From a virus, in IMG/VR virus record IMGVR_UViG_3300009161_000028, positions 1 through 64,000 of that record: a stretch of DNA of 64,000 nt; one strand, written 5' to 3'. Positions 15,956 to 22,964 of this stretch are shown here, piece by piece. The notes under the pieces were generated by a model. That model was not told the origin of the DNA, ran no database searches, and was given only the letters and a program-made list of their open reading frames with translations. The position numbers and the translations under genes were made by a program. How positions within the stretch are numbered: position 1 is the first letter of the stretch; each line of letters opens with the position of its first letter.

Positions 15956-16331
15956 AGATTGGCGAACAACTAAGCAGCAACTTGAAGTTGAAATTGGGTT
16001 GCTGCTCAGTGAATCACCCGAGAGTGTAGCTGTACACTCTCAATCTACTCGCAATCGAAACATTTGGTATCACCGGGACAATCCTAATCTGAGATTAACC
16101 GAATATGGATTTAAATGTCTTCAATCTCTTTATACCCCTTACACCATTACAGTCAAAGAGATCATGACCGGTAGCAAGATGTTTCACTTGCTGACCTATA
16201 TCAAAGGCAAGCCCTGGTTCCTTACCCAGCGGCACAATAAGTTTGAAGTCTCCCATTGGGACGAGCAGATGCAGGTCAGTTGGATTATGAGTGGTGGAAA
16301 TTGGGATGTTTTTGTGTCCCTAAACGCATGA
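15942..16331 (+). CDS. Hypothetical protein, 129 aa
   Basis: Unrecognised. It contains several Trp and aromatic residues (NIWYHRDNPNLRLTEYGF, KPWFLTQRHNKFEVSHWDEQ, GNWDVFVSLNA). The order DNPNLRLTEYGFKCL followed by strands could be a compact DNA-binding or structural domain; this is only an impression. It overlaps the glutaredoxin end by 14 bp and is the last gene before the repeat and promoter region at 16332-16467. Confidence 0.7.
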   Translation: MQIFEDWRTTKQQLEVEIGLLLSESPESVAVHSQSTRNRNIWYHRDNPNLRLTEYGFKCLQSLYTPYTITVKEIMTGSKMFHLLTYIKGKPWFLTQRHNKFEVSHWDEQMQVSWIMSGGNWDVFVSLNA

Positions 16332-16333
16332 TT

Positions 16334-16356
16334 GCGTAAGTCATTGATTCTATTAG
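16334..16356 (+). repeat. 22-bp direct repeat, copy 1
   Basis: First of four copies of a motif with the invariant core CGTAAGTCATTGATT followed by CTATTAG or close variants. It starts 65 bp before copy 2. Confidence 0.9.
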
Positions 16357-16399
16357 ACTTTTAAATTCCCAACAAAATCAACAACTTACACGCAGATCA

Positions 16400-16421
16400 C
16401 GTAAGTCATTGATTCTATTAG
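16400..16421 (+). repeat. 22-bp direct repeat, copy 2, beside a promoter
   Basis: Identical to copy 1 over 22 bp. Its first base is exactly 56 bp before the -10 hexamer at 16456, the same distance as for copy 4 and its promoter. This phasing suggests a binding site for a transcription activator or repressor. Confidence 0.9.
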
Positions 16422-16432
16422 GATTATATTTC

Positions 16433-16461
16433 TTGTGGTTTCGCTTGCAGTTCGCTATTAT
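16433..16461 (+). promoter_or_regulatory. Sigma70-like promoter of the GIY-YIG gene
   Basis: TTGTGG (16433-16438), 17 bp, TATTAT (16456-16461), followed by ACGAACAT, which also follows the second repeat-linked promoter at 19.69 kb. The expected transcript start falls on or next to the ATG at 16468, so the mRNA would be leaderless or nearly so. Confidence 0.65.
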
Positions 16462-16467
16462 ACGAAC

Positions 16468-16785
16468 ATGGAAAGCAAGAAGCGTAAAAAGCGTACCGAT
16501 CGGACTCATGTAATTTACATGCTGAGTTTGGGCAAGAAGCAGTACATTGGTATTACTGCTAAGACTTGCTCTACGGTGCTTTCCAGTGTAAAGTCTCGTT
16601 TTATGAAACACGTTTATCGTGCTCGCAGTGAGCACCGCCCCTGGCCCCTCTACGAAGCGATGCGCGAGTATGGGCCAGAGGCTGTTGAACTCACCATCCT
16701 GGAAACGGGGCGTGGTAAGGCTTGGGCTCACCAACGTGAGCGCGAGCTGATTGCAAAACGCAAACCCAAATTGAATTTGGCTTGA
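16468..16785 (+). CDS. GIY-YIG family nuclease
   Basis: 105 residues. HVIYMLSLGKKQYIGIT is the GIY-YIG element, followed by the catalytic-helix Arg region VKSRFMKHVYRARSEH. A late acidic helix HQRERELIAKRKP could supply the metal-binding Glu. No extra DNA-binding domain is seen apart from a basic N-terminus (ESKKRKKRTDR). The frame is open from 16435, but ATG 16468 starts the conserved part and lies just after the promoter. The gene opens the GC-richer island. It could be a free-standing homing enzyme or a nuclease of the MoxR/VWA system next to it. Confidence 0.8.
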   Translation: MESKKRKKRTDRTHVIYMLSLGKKQYIGITAKTCSTVLSSVKSRFMKHVYRARSEHRPWPLYEAMREYGPEAVELTILETGRGKAWAHQRERELIAKRKPKLNLA

Positions 16786-16810
16786 CACGGAATTAAATTG
16801 GACTTATACT
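16782..16810 (+). promoter_or_regulatory. Strong sigma70 promoter of the MoxR gene
   Basis: TTGACA at 16782-16787, exactly 17 bp, then TATACT at 16805-16810: a near-consensus promoter, 30 bp before the ATG with an AAGGAG ribosome site between. It is the best host-type promoter in the window and implies strong early expression of the AAA+ ATPase. Confidence 0.85.
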
Positions 16811-16839
16811 AGTCCTACAGTTAGAACAAGGAGTTGAAT

Positions 16840-17943
16840 ATGTCCCACGAAATTCGCACTGTGACGTTGACCGAAGCCCGCAAGGCTGTTGACGTGGCCA
16901 TGCGCACGAAGCGTCCAGTTTTCATCTGGGGTCCGCCGGGCTTGGGCAAGAGCGACATGGCTGCGCAGATTGCTCGCGCAGGTGGCGGTCTGCTGATTGA
17001 CCTGCGTTTGGCGTTGCTGGACCCAACCGACCTCAAGGGTATGCCGTACTTCGACGGCACTAGCGGTCGTATGCGTTGGGCTCCCCCGGCTGAACTGCCC
17101 AGCAAGGAGCAGGCTGCGAAGTACCCCTACGTGGTGCTGTTCTTGGACGAGCTCAACTCTGCTGCTCCTGCGGTGCAGGCCAGCGCATACCAGCTGGTGC
17201 TGAATCGCCGCATTGGCGAGTACGAACTGCCCGACAACGTGGTGATCATTGCCGCAGGTAACCGCGAAGGTGACCGTGGCGTCACGTATCGCATGCCGGC
17301 TCCGTTGGCTAATCGCTTCGTTCACTTGGAGGTCCGTGCAGACTTTGATACGTGGATGTTGTGGGCTGTGGATAACAACATCCACCCGGACGTGGTTGGT
17401 TACCTTAACTACGCTAAGGGCGACCTCTACGACTTCAGCCCCAACAGCGCCAGTCGTGCGTTCGCTACGCCCCGTAGCTGGCATTTCGTTAGCGACATGC
17501 TGCAGGACAAGGCTGCTAGCGACAGCACGGTGATGGACTTGGTCAGTGGCGCAGTTGGTGAAGGCTTGGCTGTAAAGTTCATGGCGCACCGCAAGACCAA
17601 CGGTCAGTTGCCTAATCCTGGCGATGTGTTGTCGGGTAAGGTCAAGGACCTCAAGATCAAGGAGATCAGTGCGCAGTACAGTCTCATGACTTCGCTCTGC
17701 TACGAGCTGCGCGACTACTACACCAAGAACAAGGGTAAGCTTAACGACAAGGAGTGGCACGGCATGGTCGACTGCTTCTTCCGTTACATGATGGATAACT
17801 TCAACACCGAGATCTGCATCCTTGCTGTCAAGGTTGCGATGCAGCAGTACGGTTTGGTGTTCCAGGGTAGCAAGATGACGACCTACCCTGAGTTTGCTAA
17901 GAAGTACGGTGCGTACATCACTGCTGCGGTCAGCGCCAAGTAA
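16840..17943 (+). CDS. MoxR-type AAA+ ATPase
   Basis: 367 residues. Walker A is GPPGLGKS (31-38), Walker B VVLFLDE (98-104), sensor 1 AAGN (138-141) and the arginine-finger segment LANRFVH near 147-152. The pattern DLRLALLDPTDLKGMP, between the Walker motifs, is typical of MoxR proteins. These ATPases work with VWA-domain partners to remodel or insert cofactors into targets. The matching partner is encoded 1.8 kb downstream (19720-20952). ATG 16840 is set by AAGGAG 6 bp upstream; a TTG at 16834 is in frame but too close. Base composition differs sharply from neighbours (34 of 60 GC in 17101-17160 against 23 of 60 in 8041-8100), which suggests transfer. Confidence 0.9.
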   Translation: MSHEIRTVTLTEARKAVDVAMRTKRPVFIWGPPGLGKSDMAAQIARAGGGLLIDLRLALLDPTDLKGMPYFDGTSGRMRWAPPAELPSKEQAAKYPYVVLFLDELNSAAPAVQASAYQLVLNRRIGEYELPDNVVIIAAGNREGDRGVTYRMPAPLANRFVHLEVRADFDTWMLWAVDNNIHPDVVGYLNYAKGDLYDFSPNSASRAFATPRSWHFVSDMLQDKAASDSTVMDLVSGAVGEGLAVKFMAHRKTNGQLPNPGDVLSGKVKDLKIKEISAQYSLMTSLCYELRDYYTKNKGKLNDKEWHGMVDCFFRYMMDNFNTEICILAVKVAMQQYGLVFQGSKMTTYPEFAKKYGAYITAAVSAK

Positions 17944-17954
17944 GGAGTAAGGAC

Positions 17955-18338
17955 ATGGGACTTGACATGTGGATGTTTGGTAAGGAGCATCGCGTTTGGA
18001 CTACGGATCCGGACGCGACTGACTTGGTAGAATCGGGCGATGACCTCGAACTGGCCTACTGGCGTAAGCATCCTAACCTGCACGGTTACATCGTGCAGCA
18101 GTTTGCGGGAGGTGTAGACGAGTGCCAGAATATTCCGCTAACGGCTACGGACTTGCTGGACATTGTTGAAGCAGTAAAAGGTTTATCGTTACCGCATACC
18201 GAAGGAGCCTTCTTTGGCAAGAGCTACATGGACGAGGACGAAATTGCGCTCGACGTAGAGCAGTTGGGTAAGGTGCTTGATTGGCTCAAAGAAGACACTA
18301 AGTTGCTACGCACCATTCACTATCAGGCCAGTTGGTAA
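17955..18338 (+). CDS. Conserved phage protein of unknown function (MGLDM-start family)
   Basis: 127 residues beginning MGLDMWMFG with LELAYWRKHPNLHGYIVQ near 50-67, then EGAFFGKSYMDEDEIALDVEQL. I recognise this arrangement (MGLDMxL, ELAYWRKxxxIH, FFFG) from many phage and bacterial proteins without known function. It follows the MoxR gene by 11 bp with a GTAAGGA ribosome site, so it is in the same transcript. Confidence 0.75.
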   Translation: MGLDMWMFGKEHRVWTTDPDATDLVESGDDLELAYWRKHPNLHGYIVQQFAGGVDECQNIPLTATDLLDIVEAVKGLSLPHTEGAFFGKSYMDEDEIALDVEQLGKVLDWLKEDTKLLRTIHYQASW

Positions 18339-18348
18339 GGGGAAACAT

Positions 18349-18537
18349 ATGAGCTATCGTAACACTATTCTCAAGTGCCTTGAACAGAATCTAATTCTGG
18401 CAAGGTGGGACGGCGACACTCTTCTCATTGATGAAGAGCTAGGTGCAGACACGGTATTCAAGGTGCTGCGCAGCAATCAAAACATTGCCAGTATTCCTGC
18501 TGTACTGGAAGTGCCGGCTAGCGAGTTGATTCACTAA
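18349..18537 (+). CDS. Small hypothetical protein, 62 aa
   Basis: ATG 18349 is preceded by AAGGGGAAACAT, a good ribosome site; the frame is open upstream to 18277 but that would overlap the previous gene. The product is a small strand-helix protein (ILARWDGDTLLIDEELGADTVFKVLRS). No family recognised. Its stop overlaps the next start (TAATG). Confidence 0.65.
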   Translation: MSYRNTILKCLEQNLILARWDGDTLLIDEELGADTVFKVLRSNQNIASIPAVLEVPASELIH

Positions 18538-19034
18538 TGACCAAGCAGGCAAACAAGCGTAAGCTGACTAAGTTGTTGGAGACTCTCCAACCAAAGATTA
18601 TTCCAATTCAGGATGTCTTTACGGTACTGGTCAAGAAGCAGCACCTGTTTGCCCCTAACGTTCCTTTCATGTATATGAGTCGCATTCAATTTGATGAGAG
18701 ACTACAGTATAGTAGTCTCAACGAAGATGACGAGGATTCTACTCTTTTTTTTATGGAAGAGGGATATGTTACTGCTATAATGAGCGCATATGTTTATGGG
18801 TCTGCTGAAGATAGTTTAGTACACGAAATGGACTCTTTTGTGCAGGGCTTCTTTAACGCTATCCCTGGTGTAAAGATGGGTACTTGGCGGCGGGGGGCTG
18901 GCAAGTACTTTGGTAACACCAGTCCGTGGGAATCTACCATTCGTGAATATACAGTGTACGTTACTATCTACTCGTCGCAGTGGTCTGGCTTGCGAGATTA
19001 CTATGCTATGAAATTGTTAGGCTTTGCTGCCTGA
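18537..19034 (+). CDS. Hypothetical protein, 165 aa
   Basis: Unrecognised. A basic N-terminal helix (NKRKLTKLLETLQPK) is followed by a mixed domain with an acidic stretch (LNEDDEDSTLFF) and an aromatic C-terminal part (EYTVYVTIYSSQWSGLRDYYAMKLLGF). It is coupled to the preceding gene. Codon use is closer to the AT-richer phage background than to the MoxR gene. Confidence 0.7.
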   Translation: MTKQANKRKLTKLLETLQPKIIPIQDVFTVLVKKQHLFAPNVPFMYMSRIQFDERLQYSSLNEDDEDSTLFFMEEGYVTAIMSAYVYGSAEDSLVHEMDSFVQGFFNAIPGVKMGTWRRGAGKYFGNTSPWESTIREYTVYVTIYSSQWSGLRDYYAMKLLGFAA

Positions 19035-19072
19035 TGCTGTATAAGTACAATATCTAAACATCAGGAATTTTT

Positions 19073-19597
19073 ATGTATACTAGTACCAAGTTCTTTAAGG
19101 AGATTGGCCCATGTGCCTATCGCAATTGGAAGAGTGATACCGATTGCTACATGCTGCATGGTTACGACCGCAGCTTCAAGTTTGTATTTGGTTGCGACAA
19201 TCTAGACAAGCAGGGCTTTGTTGTGGATTTTGGTGGCCTTAAGGCTATCAAGCGTCAACTGGAAGATTGGTTTGACCATACGGTAATCCTCCAAGCAGAC
19301 GATCCACTGGTAACCACGTTCCGCGAGCTTACTGTTAAGGGTCATTGCAAGTTGCAGACCTTCCCCTTAATCAGTTGCGAAGGGCTTGCTCAGTATGTTG
19401 GCGAGTATGTAGACGACATGCTGCAGAAACAAAACGGTGGTCGTAATTGGGTTGTGAGCTGCGAGATGATCGAAGCTGAAAAGAATAGTGCTATTTACAG
19501 TCCGCGTTTGGACCCAAACAGGTTGACATTTGACGATTTGGTTGAGCTCAAACAGGAAATGGAATCAGCTAACACTATCCCGTACGCTGCACTCTAG
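19073..19597 (+). CDS. QueD-like 6-carboxytetrahydropterin synthase (T-fold)
   Basis: 174 residues of the PTPS/QueD T-fold. Cys25 in DCYMLHGYDRSF corresponds to the catalytic Cys before the HGH motif, here HGY (29-31). VVDFGGLKAIKRQLEDWFDHTVI (in two conserved stretches, 50-72) contains the strand-helix and the catalytic Asp68-His69. SCEGLAQYV (101-109) and CEMIEAEKNSAIY (130-142) hold the substrate Glu region. The missing second zinc His is, as I recall, a feature of this subfamily. The product would be 6-carboxytetrahydropterin between FolE and QueE. It lies far from folE, queE and dpdA, in the GC-richer island. The ribosome site is AGGA before ATG 19073. Confidence 0.75.
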   Translation: MYTSTKFFKEIGPCAYRNWKSDTDCYMLHGYDRSFKFVFGCDNLDKQGFVVDFGGLKAIKRQLEDWFDHTVILQADDPLVTTFRELTVKGHCKLQTFPLISCEGLAQYVGEYVDDMLQKQNGGRNWVVSCEMIEAEKNSAIYSPRLDPNRLTFDDLVELKQEMESANTIPYAAL

Positions 19598-19619
19598 CGT
19601 AAGTCATTGATTTTACTAG
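19597..19619 (+). repeat. 22-bp direct repeat, copy 3
   Basis: Core CGTAAGTCATTGATT followed by TTACTAG, two changes from copy 1. It starts right at the stop codon of the QueD-like gene and 35 bp before copy 4. Confidence 0.9.
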
Positions 19620-19631
19620 CTTTTCTAGGCT

Positions 19632-19654
19632 GCGTAAGTCATTGATTCTATTGA
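19632..19654 (+). repeat. 22-bp direct repeat, copy 4, beside a promoter
   Basis: The core is conserved; only the last two bases of the 22 differ from copy 1. Its CGTAAG begins at 19633, 56 bp before the -10 hexamer at 19689, exactly as for copy 2. Confidence 0.9.
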
Positions 19655-19665
19655 GAATTTAGTTG

Positions 19666-19694
19666 TTGCATTTCTTTGAGCGTTTTCGTATAAT
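19666..19694 (+). promoter_or_regulatory. Sigma70-like promoter of the VWA/metallopeptidase gene
   Basis: TTGCAT (19666-19671), 17 bp, TATAAT (19689-19694, perfect -10), then ACGAACAT as at the GIY-YIG promoter. The weak -35 with a phased upstream repeat is the usual signature of an activator-dependent promoter. The downstream leader contains AAGGTAAGGAG before ATG 19720. Confidence 0.75.
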
Positions 19695-19719
19695 ACGAAC
19701 ATAAGGTAAGGAGATTGCA

Positions 19720-20952
19720 ATGACAGTGAGCTACGCAGAAATTGAAAAGAAGATTATCACAGCCCGCGTTGGCTTGCTGATGAATCAACCCTTTTGGGGC
19801 AACCTTGCAACGCGACTCAAGATTTGCGATGTGACCGATGAGGGCTGGTGCCCCACTGCTGCCACCGACGGCAAGAGCTTGTTCATCAACCGTGACTTTG
19901 TGAACAAACTCAGCATCAAAGAAACACAGTTCTTGGTAGGTCACGAGATTGGCCACTGCGTTCTTGACCACTTTGGTCGTTTAGGCGACCGCGACAAAGT
20001 GTTGTGGAACGTGGCTGGCGACTACGTGATTAACCAAGAGTTGGTTGACGGTGGTGTTGGCGAACTGATCAAGGTGGTCACCCCCTTGTATGACCGCAAG
20101 TTCCGCGGCATGTTCACCGAAGAGGTCTATGACCTCGTCAAGAAGGACGAAGAGAAGTACAAGGGTAAGAGTACCTTGGACATCCATCTTGAGATTGGCG
20201 ACGGCGAAGGCGACGAGGAAGGCAAGGGCAAGAGCGACAGCGAATCCGGCGATGGTGGCGGCAACGGTAAGGCTCCTACTATTAGCAAGGAGTTGGCTAA
20301 GGAACTGCGTGACGAGTTCCGCGAGGCAGTGCTTGCTGCTGCTAAGAGTGCTGGTGCTGGTAACATTCCCGGCTTCGTTAAGAAGCTGATCAAGGACTTT
20401 ACGGAGCCGCAGATCTCCTGGCGTGAACTACTGCGTCAGCAGATCCAGAGCTTGATCCGTGCAGACTACACTTGGCAGCGTCCCAACCGTAAGACTTGGA
20501 GCAGCGGCATTTACTTGCCCGGCTCGCTTCCCGAAGAGACGGTAGACATCTGTGTTGCGATTGACGTCAGCGGTAGCATCTCGGAACAGATGGTGCGTGA
20601 CTTCCTCGGCGAAATCCAGGGCATCATGGATCAGTTCCGTGACTTCAAATTGAAGATATGGTGCTTTGATACTCAGGTGTACAATCCGCAGGAATATGAC
20701 GAGTGCAATCGTTACGATCTCAACTCGTATGAGATTCACGGCGGTGGTGGTACTGAGTTCATGGCTAACTGGAACTGGATGGAAGAGAATGACATCCGTC
20801 CTAAGAAGTTCATCATGTTCACTGACGGTTATCCGTGGGGTGCATGGGGCAAGCCGGACTACTGTGATACCGTGTTCATCATCCATGGCACCGAGAGCAT
20901 TGTTCCGCCCTTTGGTAACCATGCTTACTATCCCATTGAGAAGAAGCACTAA
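19720..20952 (+). CDS. VWA-like protein with N-terminal metallopeptidase domain (DUF2201 type), partner of MoxR
   Basis: 410 residues in two parts. The N-terminal domain (about 1-145) carries a zincin motif GHEIGHCVLDH (HExxH at 75-79) with a downstream Asp in WNVAGDYVINQE. A disordered Gly/Asp/Ser linker (160-185) follows. The C-terminal VWA-like domain has the MIDAS motif VAIDVSGSIS (Asp282, Ser284, Ser286) and FTDGYPWG later. This architecture matches the DUF2201_N plus VWA-like family that pairs with MoxR ATPases in bacteria, and the MoxR partner is 1.8 kb upstream. Both genes share the raised GC content. A role in remodelling or cleaving a host complex is inference. The ribosome site is AAGGAG. 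Confidence 0.9.
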   Translation: MTVSYAEIEKKIITARVGLLMNQPFWGNLATRLKICDVTDEGWCPTAATDGKSLFINRDFVNKLSIKETQFLVGHEIGHCVLDHFGRLGDRDKVLWNVAGDYVINQELVDGGVGELIKVVTPLYDRKFRGMFTEEVYDLVKKDEEKYKGKSTLDIHLEIGDGEGDEEGKGKSDSESGDGGGNGKAPTISKELAKELRDEFREAVLAAAKSAGAGNIPGFVKKLIKDFTEPQISWRELLRQQIQSLIRADYTWQRPNRKTWSSGIYLPGSLPEETVDICVAIDVSGSISEQMVRDFLGEIQGIMDQFRDFKLKIWCFDTQVYNPQEYDECNRYDLNSYEIHGGGGTEFMANWNWMEENDIRPKKFIMFTDGYPWGAWGKPDYCDTVFIIHGTESIVPPFGNHAYYPIEKKH

Positions 20953-20961
20953 GGAGTTCCT

Positions 20962-21357
20962 GTGACTAGCTGGGAAGAGCTCACTGTTAATCAAAAGAAT
21001 GAGTTAGTTGATAGCTCATTAAGCTTCATTGCTACCGTTACTGAAATCTACGGTAGCGAAGAGGGTATGGTTATTTGGGATAGCGTATCGGCTACACTGG
21101 GAGAAGATGTGCGGTCATCTATATTCTTCTCAATGATAACTGGTGCTAGCGAATTTAAACGTGTCTGTCATATCAAATACTATCCTGCTAATCACAAGGT
21201 AGCACTAATCAAATTGATTCGTGTCTGCACTAACATTGGGCTCAAGGAAGCCAAAGACCTTAGCGAGAGTAATAAGATTACCTTTAAGGTACCACACGCA
21301 ATGATTACGGAAACACGTCAACAGTTAGCTAATATGGGAGTAGATTACACACTATGA
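20962..21357 (+). CDS. Protein with ribosomal L7/L12 C-terminal-like domain
   Basis: 131 residues. The last 55 match the bL12 C-terminal domain: NHKVALIKLIRVCTNIGLKEAKDLSES, then FKVPHAMITETRQQLANMGVDYTL, equivalent to KVAVIKxVRxxTGLGLKEAKDLVE and the final helix-strand. In ribosomes this domain recruits elongation factors. The N-terminal 70 residues are not the L12 dimerisation domain. Phage L12 proteins have been reported from aquatic viruses, so the phage may use it to influence translation. The start is GTG, fixed by AAGGAG 5 bp upstream; the stop is coupled to the ligase gene by ATGA. Confidence 0.75.
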   Translation: MTSWEELTVNQKNELVDSSLSFIATVTEIYGSEEGMVIWDSVSATLGEDVRSSIFFSMITGASEFKRVCHIKYYPANHKVALIKLIRVCTNIGLKEAKDLSESNKITFKVPHAMITETRQQLANMGVDYTL

Positions 21358-22664
21358 AACCAGAACAGGTTGTATTGGATCTGCAGGCTACGTCAGGACG
21401 CAAGGACAAAATTGCTATTGTCTCTCGCGCACTGACAGAAGGTTGCGAAGAGTTTTTCCACGGCGTGCGTTTGACCTACGATGCACTGACTACCTTTGGT
21501 GTTAAGCAAGTGCCAGAGCGTAGCGGTGTTAATGGTCGGGGGCTTGCTTGGGAAGAATTCCGTGACCTCGCTTTCCAACTTAGTCAGCGCGAACTGACTG
21601 GTCATGCTGCTCGTGATGCTATCAAGGCAGCAATGGACTGTGCTACTAACAACGAATGGAACCATTGGTACCGTCGTATCCTTATTAAAGATTTGCGTTG
21701 TGGTACGTCTGAAAAGACTATCAACGACGTGCTGGCAGATGCCGGCAGGGGGGATCTTCGGGTACCGGTATTCACTTGCCAGTTGGCGCACGATGGGACT
21801 GACCATCCCAAGCGGATGACAGGCGAAAAGTTTATCGAAGTCAAGTTGGATGGGGTGCGTGTTCTCACTATTGTGTACCCCAATGGTCGAGTAGATCAGT
21901 ACAGCCGCAGCGGCAAGGAACTGGTAAACTTCGAACGGATCAAGCGTCAGCTTGCTAAGGTTGCAGGGCAGTTTACAGAGCCAATGGTACTAGATGGTGA
22001 GGTAATGAGCAATAGCTTCCAAGACCTCATGAAGCAGATACATCGTAAGACTGATGTTGCTGCTAGCGATGCAGTGCTATACTTGTTTGACATCATTCCA
22101 TTGAACGAGTTCGTTGAGGATGCTGGTATTCAAGTACAGAGCAATCGCAGCGAACAGTTGATGACTTGGTACAGTTTAGTATCATCTGCACTGCCAAACG
22201 TGCGGGTAGTGGAACAGGAGTTGGTTGATCTCAGTAGCAATGCAGGGCAGCAGCGTTTCCGTGAGATCAACGCAAGTGCCATTACAGGTGGTTATGAAGG
22301 CATTATGGTCAAGGACCCCGGCGCGCTCTATGAACTTAAGCGATCGCATGCATGGCTAAAGGTCAAACCTGTAATTACTGTGGATCTTGCAGTTACGGGA
22401 TTAGAAGAAGGAACGGGTAAGAATGAAGGACGTTTGGGTGCTTTGGTATGTGAAGGCGTGGATAACGGACGCACTATCCAGGTTAACGTAGGCAGTGGCT
22501 TTAGCGATGAACAGCGTGACGATTTTTGGCTTAATGCTAGTTCCGTTACTGGCGAACTGGTTGAAGTGATGGCCGATGCCGTAACACAGAATCAGGACGG
22601 CAGTTACAGTCTACGCTTCCCTCGCTTTGTGCGCTTCCGTAACCTACGAGGCGAAAAGATTTAA
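21354..22664 (+). CDS. 30: ATP-dependent DNA ligase (T4 gp30-like)
   Basis: Seals nicks in lagging-strand DNA. 436 residues (T4 ligase has 487). The nucleotidyltransferase motifs are all visible: motif I EVKLDGVR with the AMP-accepting Lys164, motif III YSRSGKEL, the LDGEVM segment, motif IV GYEGIMVKDPG, and motif V WLKVKP. A C-terminal OB-fold (TGLEEGTGKNEGRLGALVCEG) completes the enzyme. It is the last gene before a strong terminator. Confidence 0.95.
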   Translation: MKPEQVVLDLQATSGRKDKIAIVSRALTEGCEEFFHGVRLTYDALTTFGVKQVPERSGVNGRGLAWEEFRDLAFQLSQRELTGHAARDAIKAAMDCATNNEWNHWYRRILIKDLRCGTSEKTINDVLADAGRGDLRVPVFTCQLAHDGTDHPKRMTGEKFIEVKLDGVRVLTIVYPNGRVDQYSRSGKELVNFERIKRQLAKVAGQFTEPMVLDGEVMSNSFQDLMKQIHRKTDVAASDAVLYLFDIIPLNEFVEDAGIQVQSNRSEQLMTWYSLVSSALPNVRVVEQELVDLSSNAGQQRFREINASAITGGYEGIMVKDPGALYELKRSHAWLKVKPVITVDLAVTGLEEGTGKNEGRLGALVCEGVDNGRTIQVNVGSGFSDEQRDDFWLNASSVTGELVEVMADAVTQNQDGSYSLRFPRFVRFRNLRGEKI

Positions 22665-22675
22665 CGATTTACCTT

Positions 22676-22700
22676 AGCCCCGGCAACGGGGCTTTTTTTT
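22676..22700 (+). terminator. Intrinsic terminator after the ligase gene
   Basis: AGCCCCG and CGGGGCT form a 7-bp GC-rich stem with a GCAA tetraloop, followed by eight T. It lies 11 bp after the ligase stop. Confidence 0.95.
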
Positions 22701-22711
22701 GACTGGCCACT

Positions 22712-22740
22712 GTTGCATGCTTAAATATTCAGCATGCAAC
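22712..22740 (+). promoter_or_regulatory. Hairpin carrying a late-promoter-like loop
   Basis: GTTGCATGC and GCATGCAAC form a perfect 9-bp inverted repeat around TTAAATATTCA. The loop resembles the T4 late element TATAAATA. It lies just after the ligase terminator and before the AAGGAG of the next gene, so it may be a promoter region with an operator-like dyad, or an mRNA 5' hairpin. Confidence 0.5.
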
Positions 22741-22755
22741 TTTAAGGAGTTTATT

Positions 22756-22962
22756 ATGACAGAAAATGCAACAGCACCAGAGCCAACACTAAGTATCGCC
22801 GATATCAGGAATCTTCTTGCTATCGTTGACGTTGCCTCTAAAAGGGGAGCATTCCAAACTAAGGAATTTGTTGCCGTTGGCGAGATTTACGCAAAGGTAG
22901 AAGCATTCTTAGATTCAAAAGAACCTAAACCTGCTCCAACCGAAGAAACTAAGGGAGCCTAA
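22756..22962 (+). CDS. Small hypothetical protein, 68 aa
   Basis: ATG 22756 is set by AAGGAG 7 bp upstream. The product has a short disordered N-terminus, one amphipathic domain (LSIADIRNLLAIVDVASKRGAFQ, EFVAVGEIYAKVEAFL) and a Pro/Glu tail. I have the impression that similar small proteins occur in marine T4-like phages, but no function is known to me. Confidence 0.7.
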   Translation: MTENATAPEPTLSIADIRNLLAIVDVASKRGAFQTKEFVAVGEIYAKVEAFLDSKEPKPAPTEETKGA

Positions 22963-22964
22963 TT

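Noticed and set aside
16804-17760. 318-residue leftward open frame across the MoxR gene
   Set aside because: It mirrors the GC-rich MoxR coding strand, has a low-complexity Val/His/Arg composition and no recognisable motif, while the rightward frame has full AAA+ motifs and a promoter.
16334-19654. CRISPR array from the four 22-bp repeats
   Set aside because: Only four copies in two pairs 3.2 kb apart with unequal spacing (65 and 35 bp) and genes between; promoter phasing points to regulator sites.
20428-20994. 188-residue leftward frame over the VWA gene
   Set aside because: Shadow of the VWA coding strand; no motif and no promoter.
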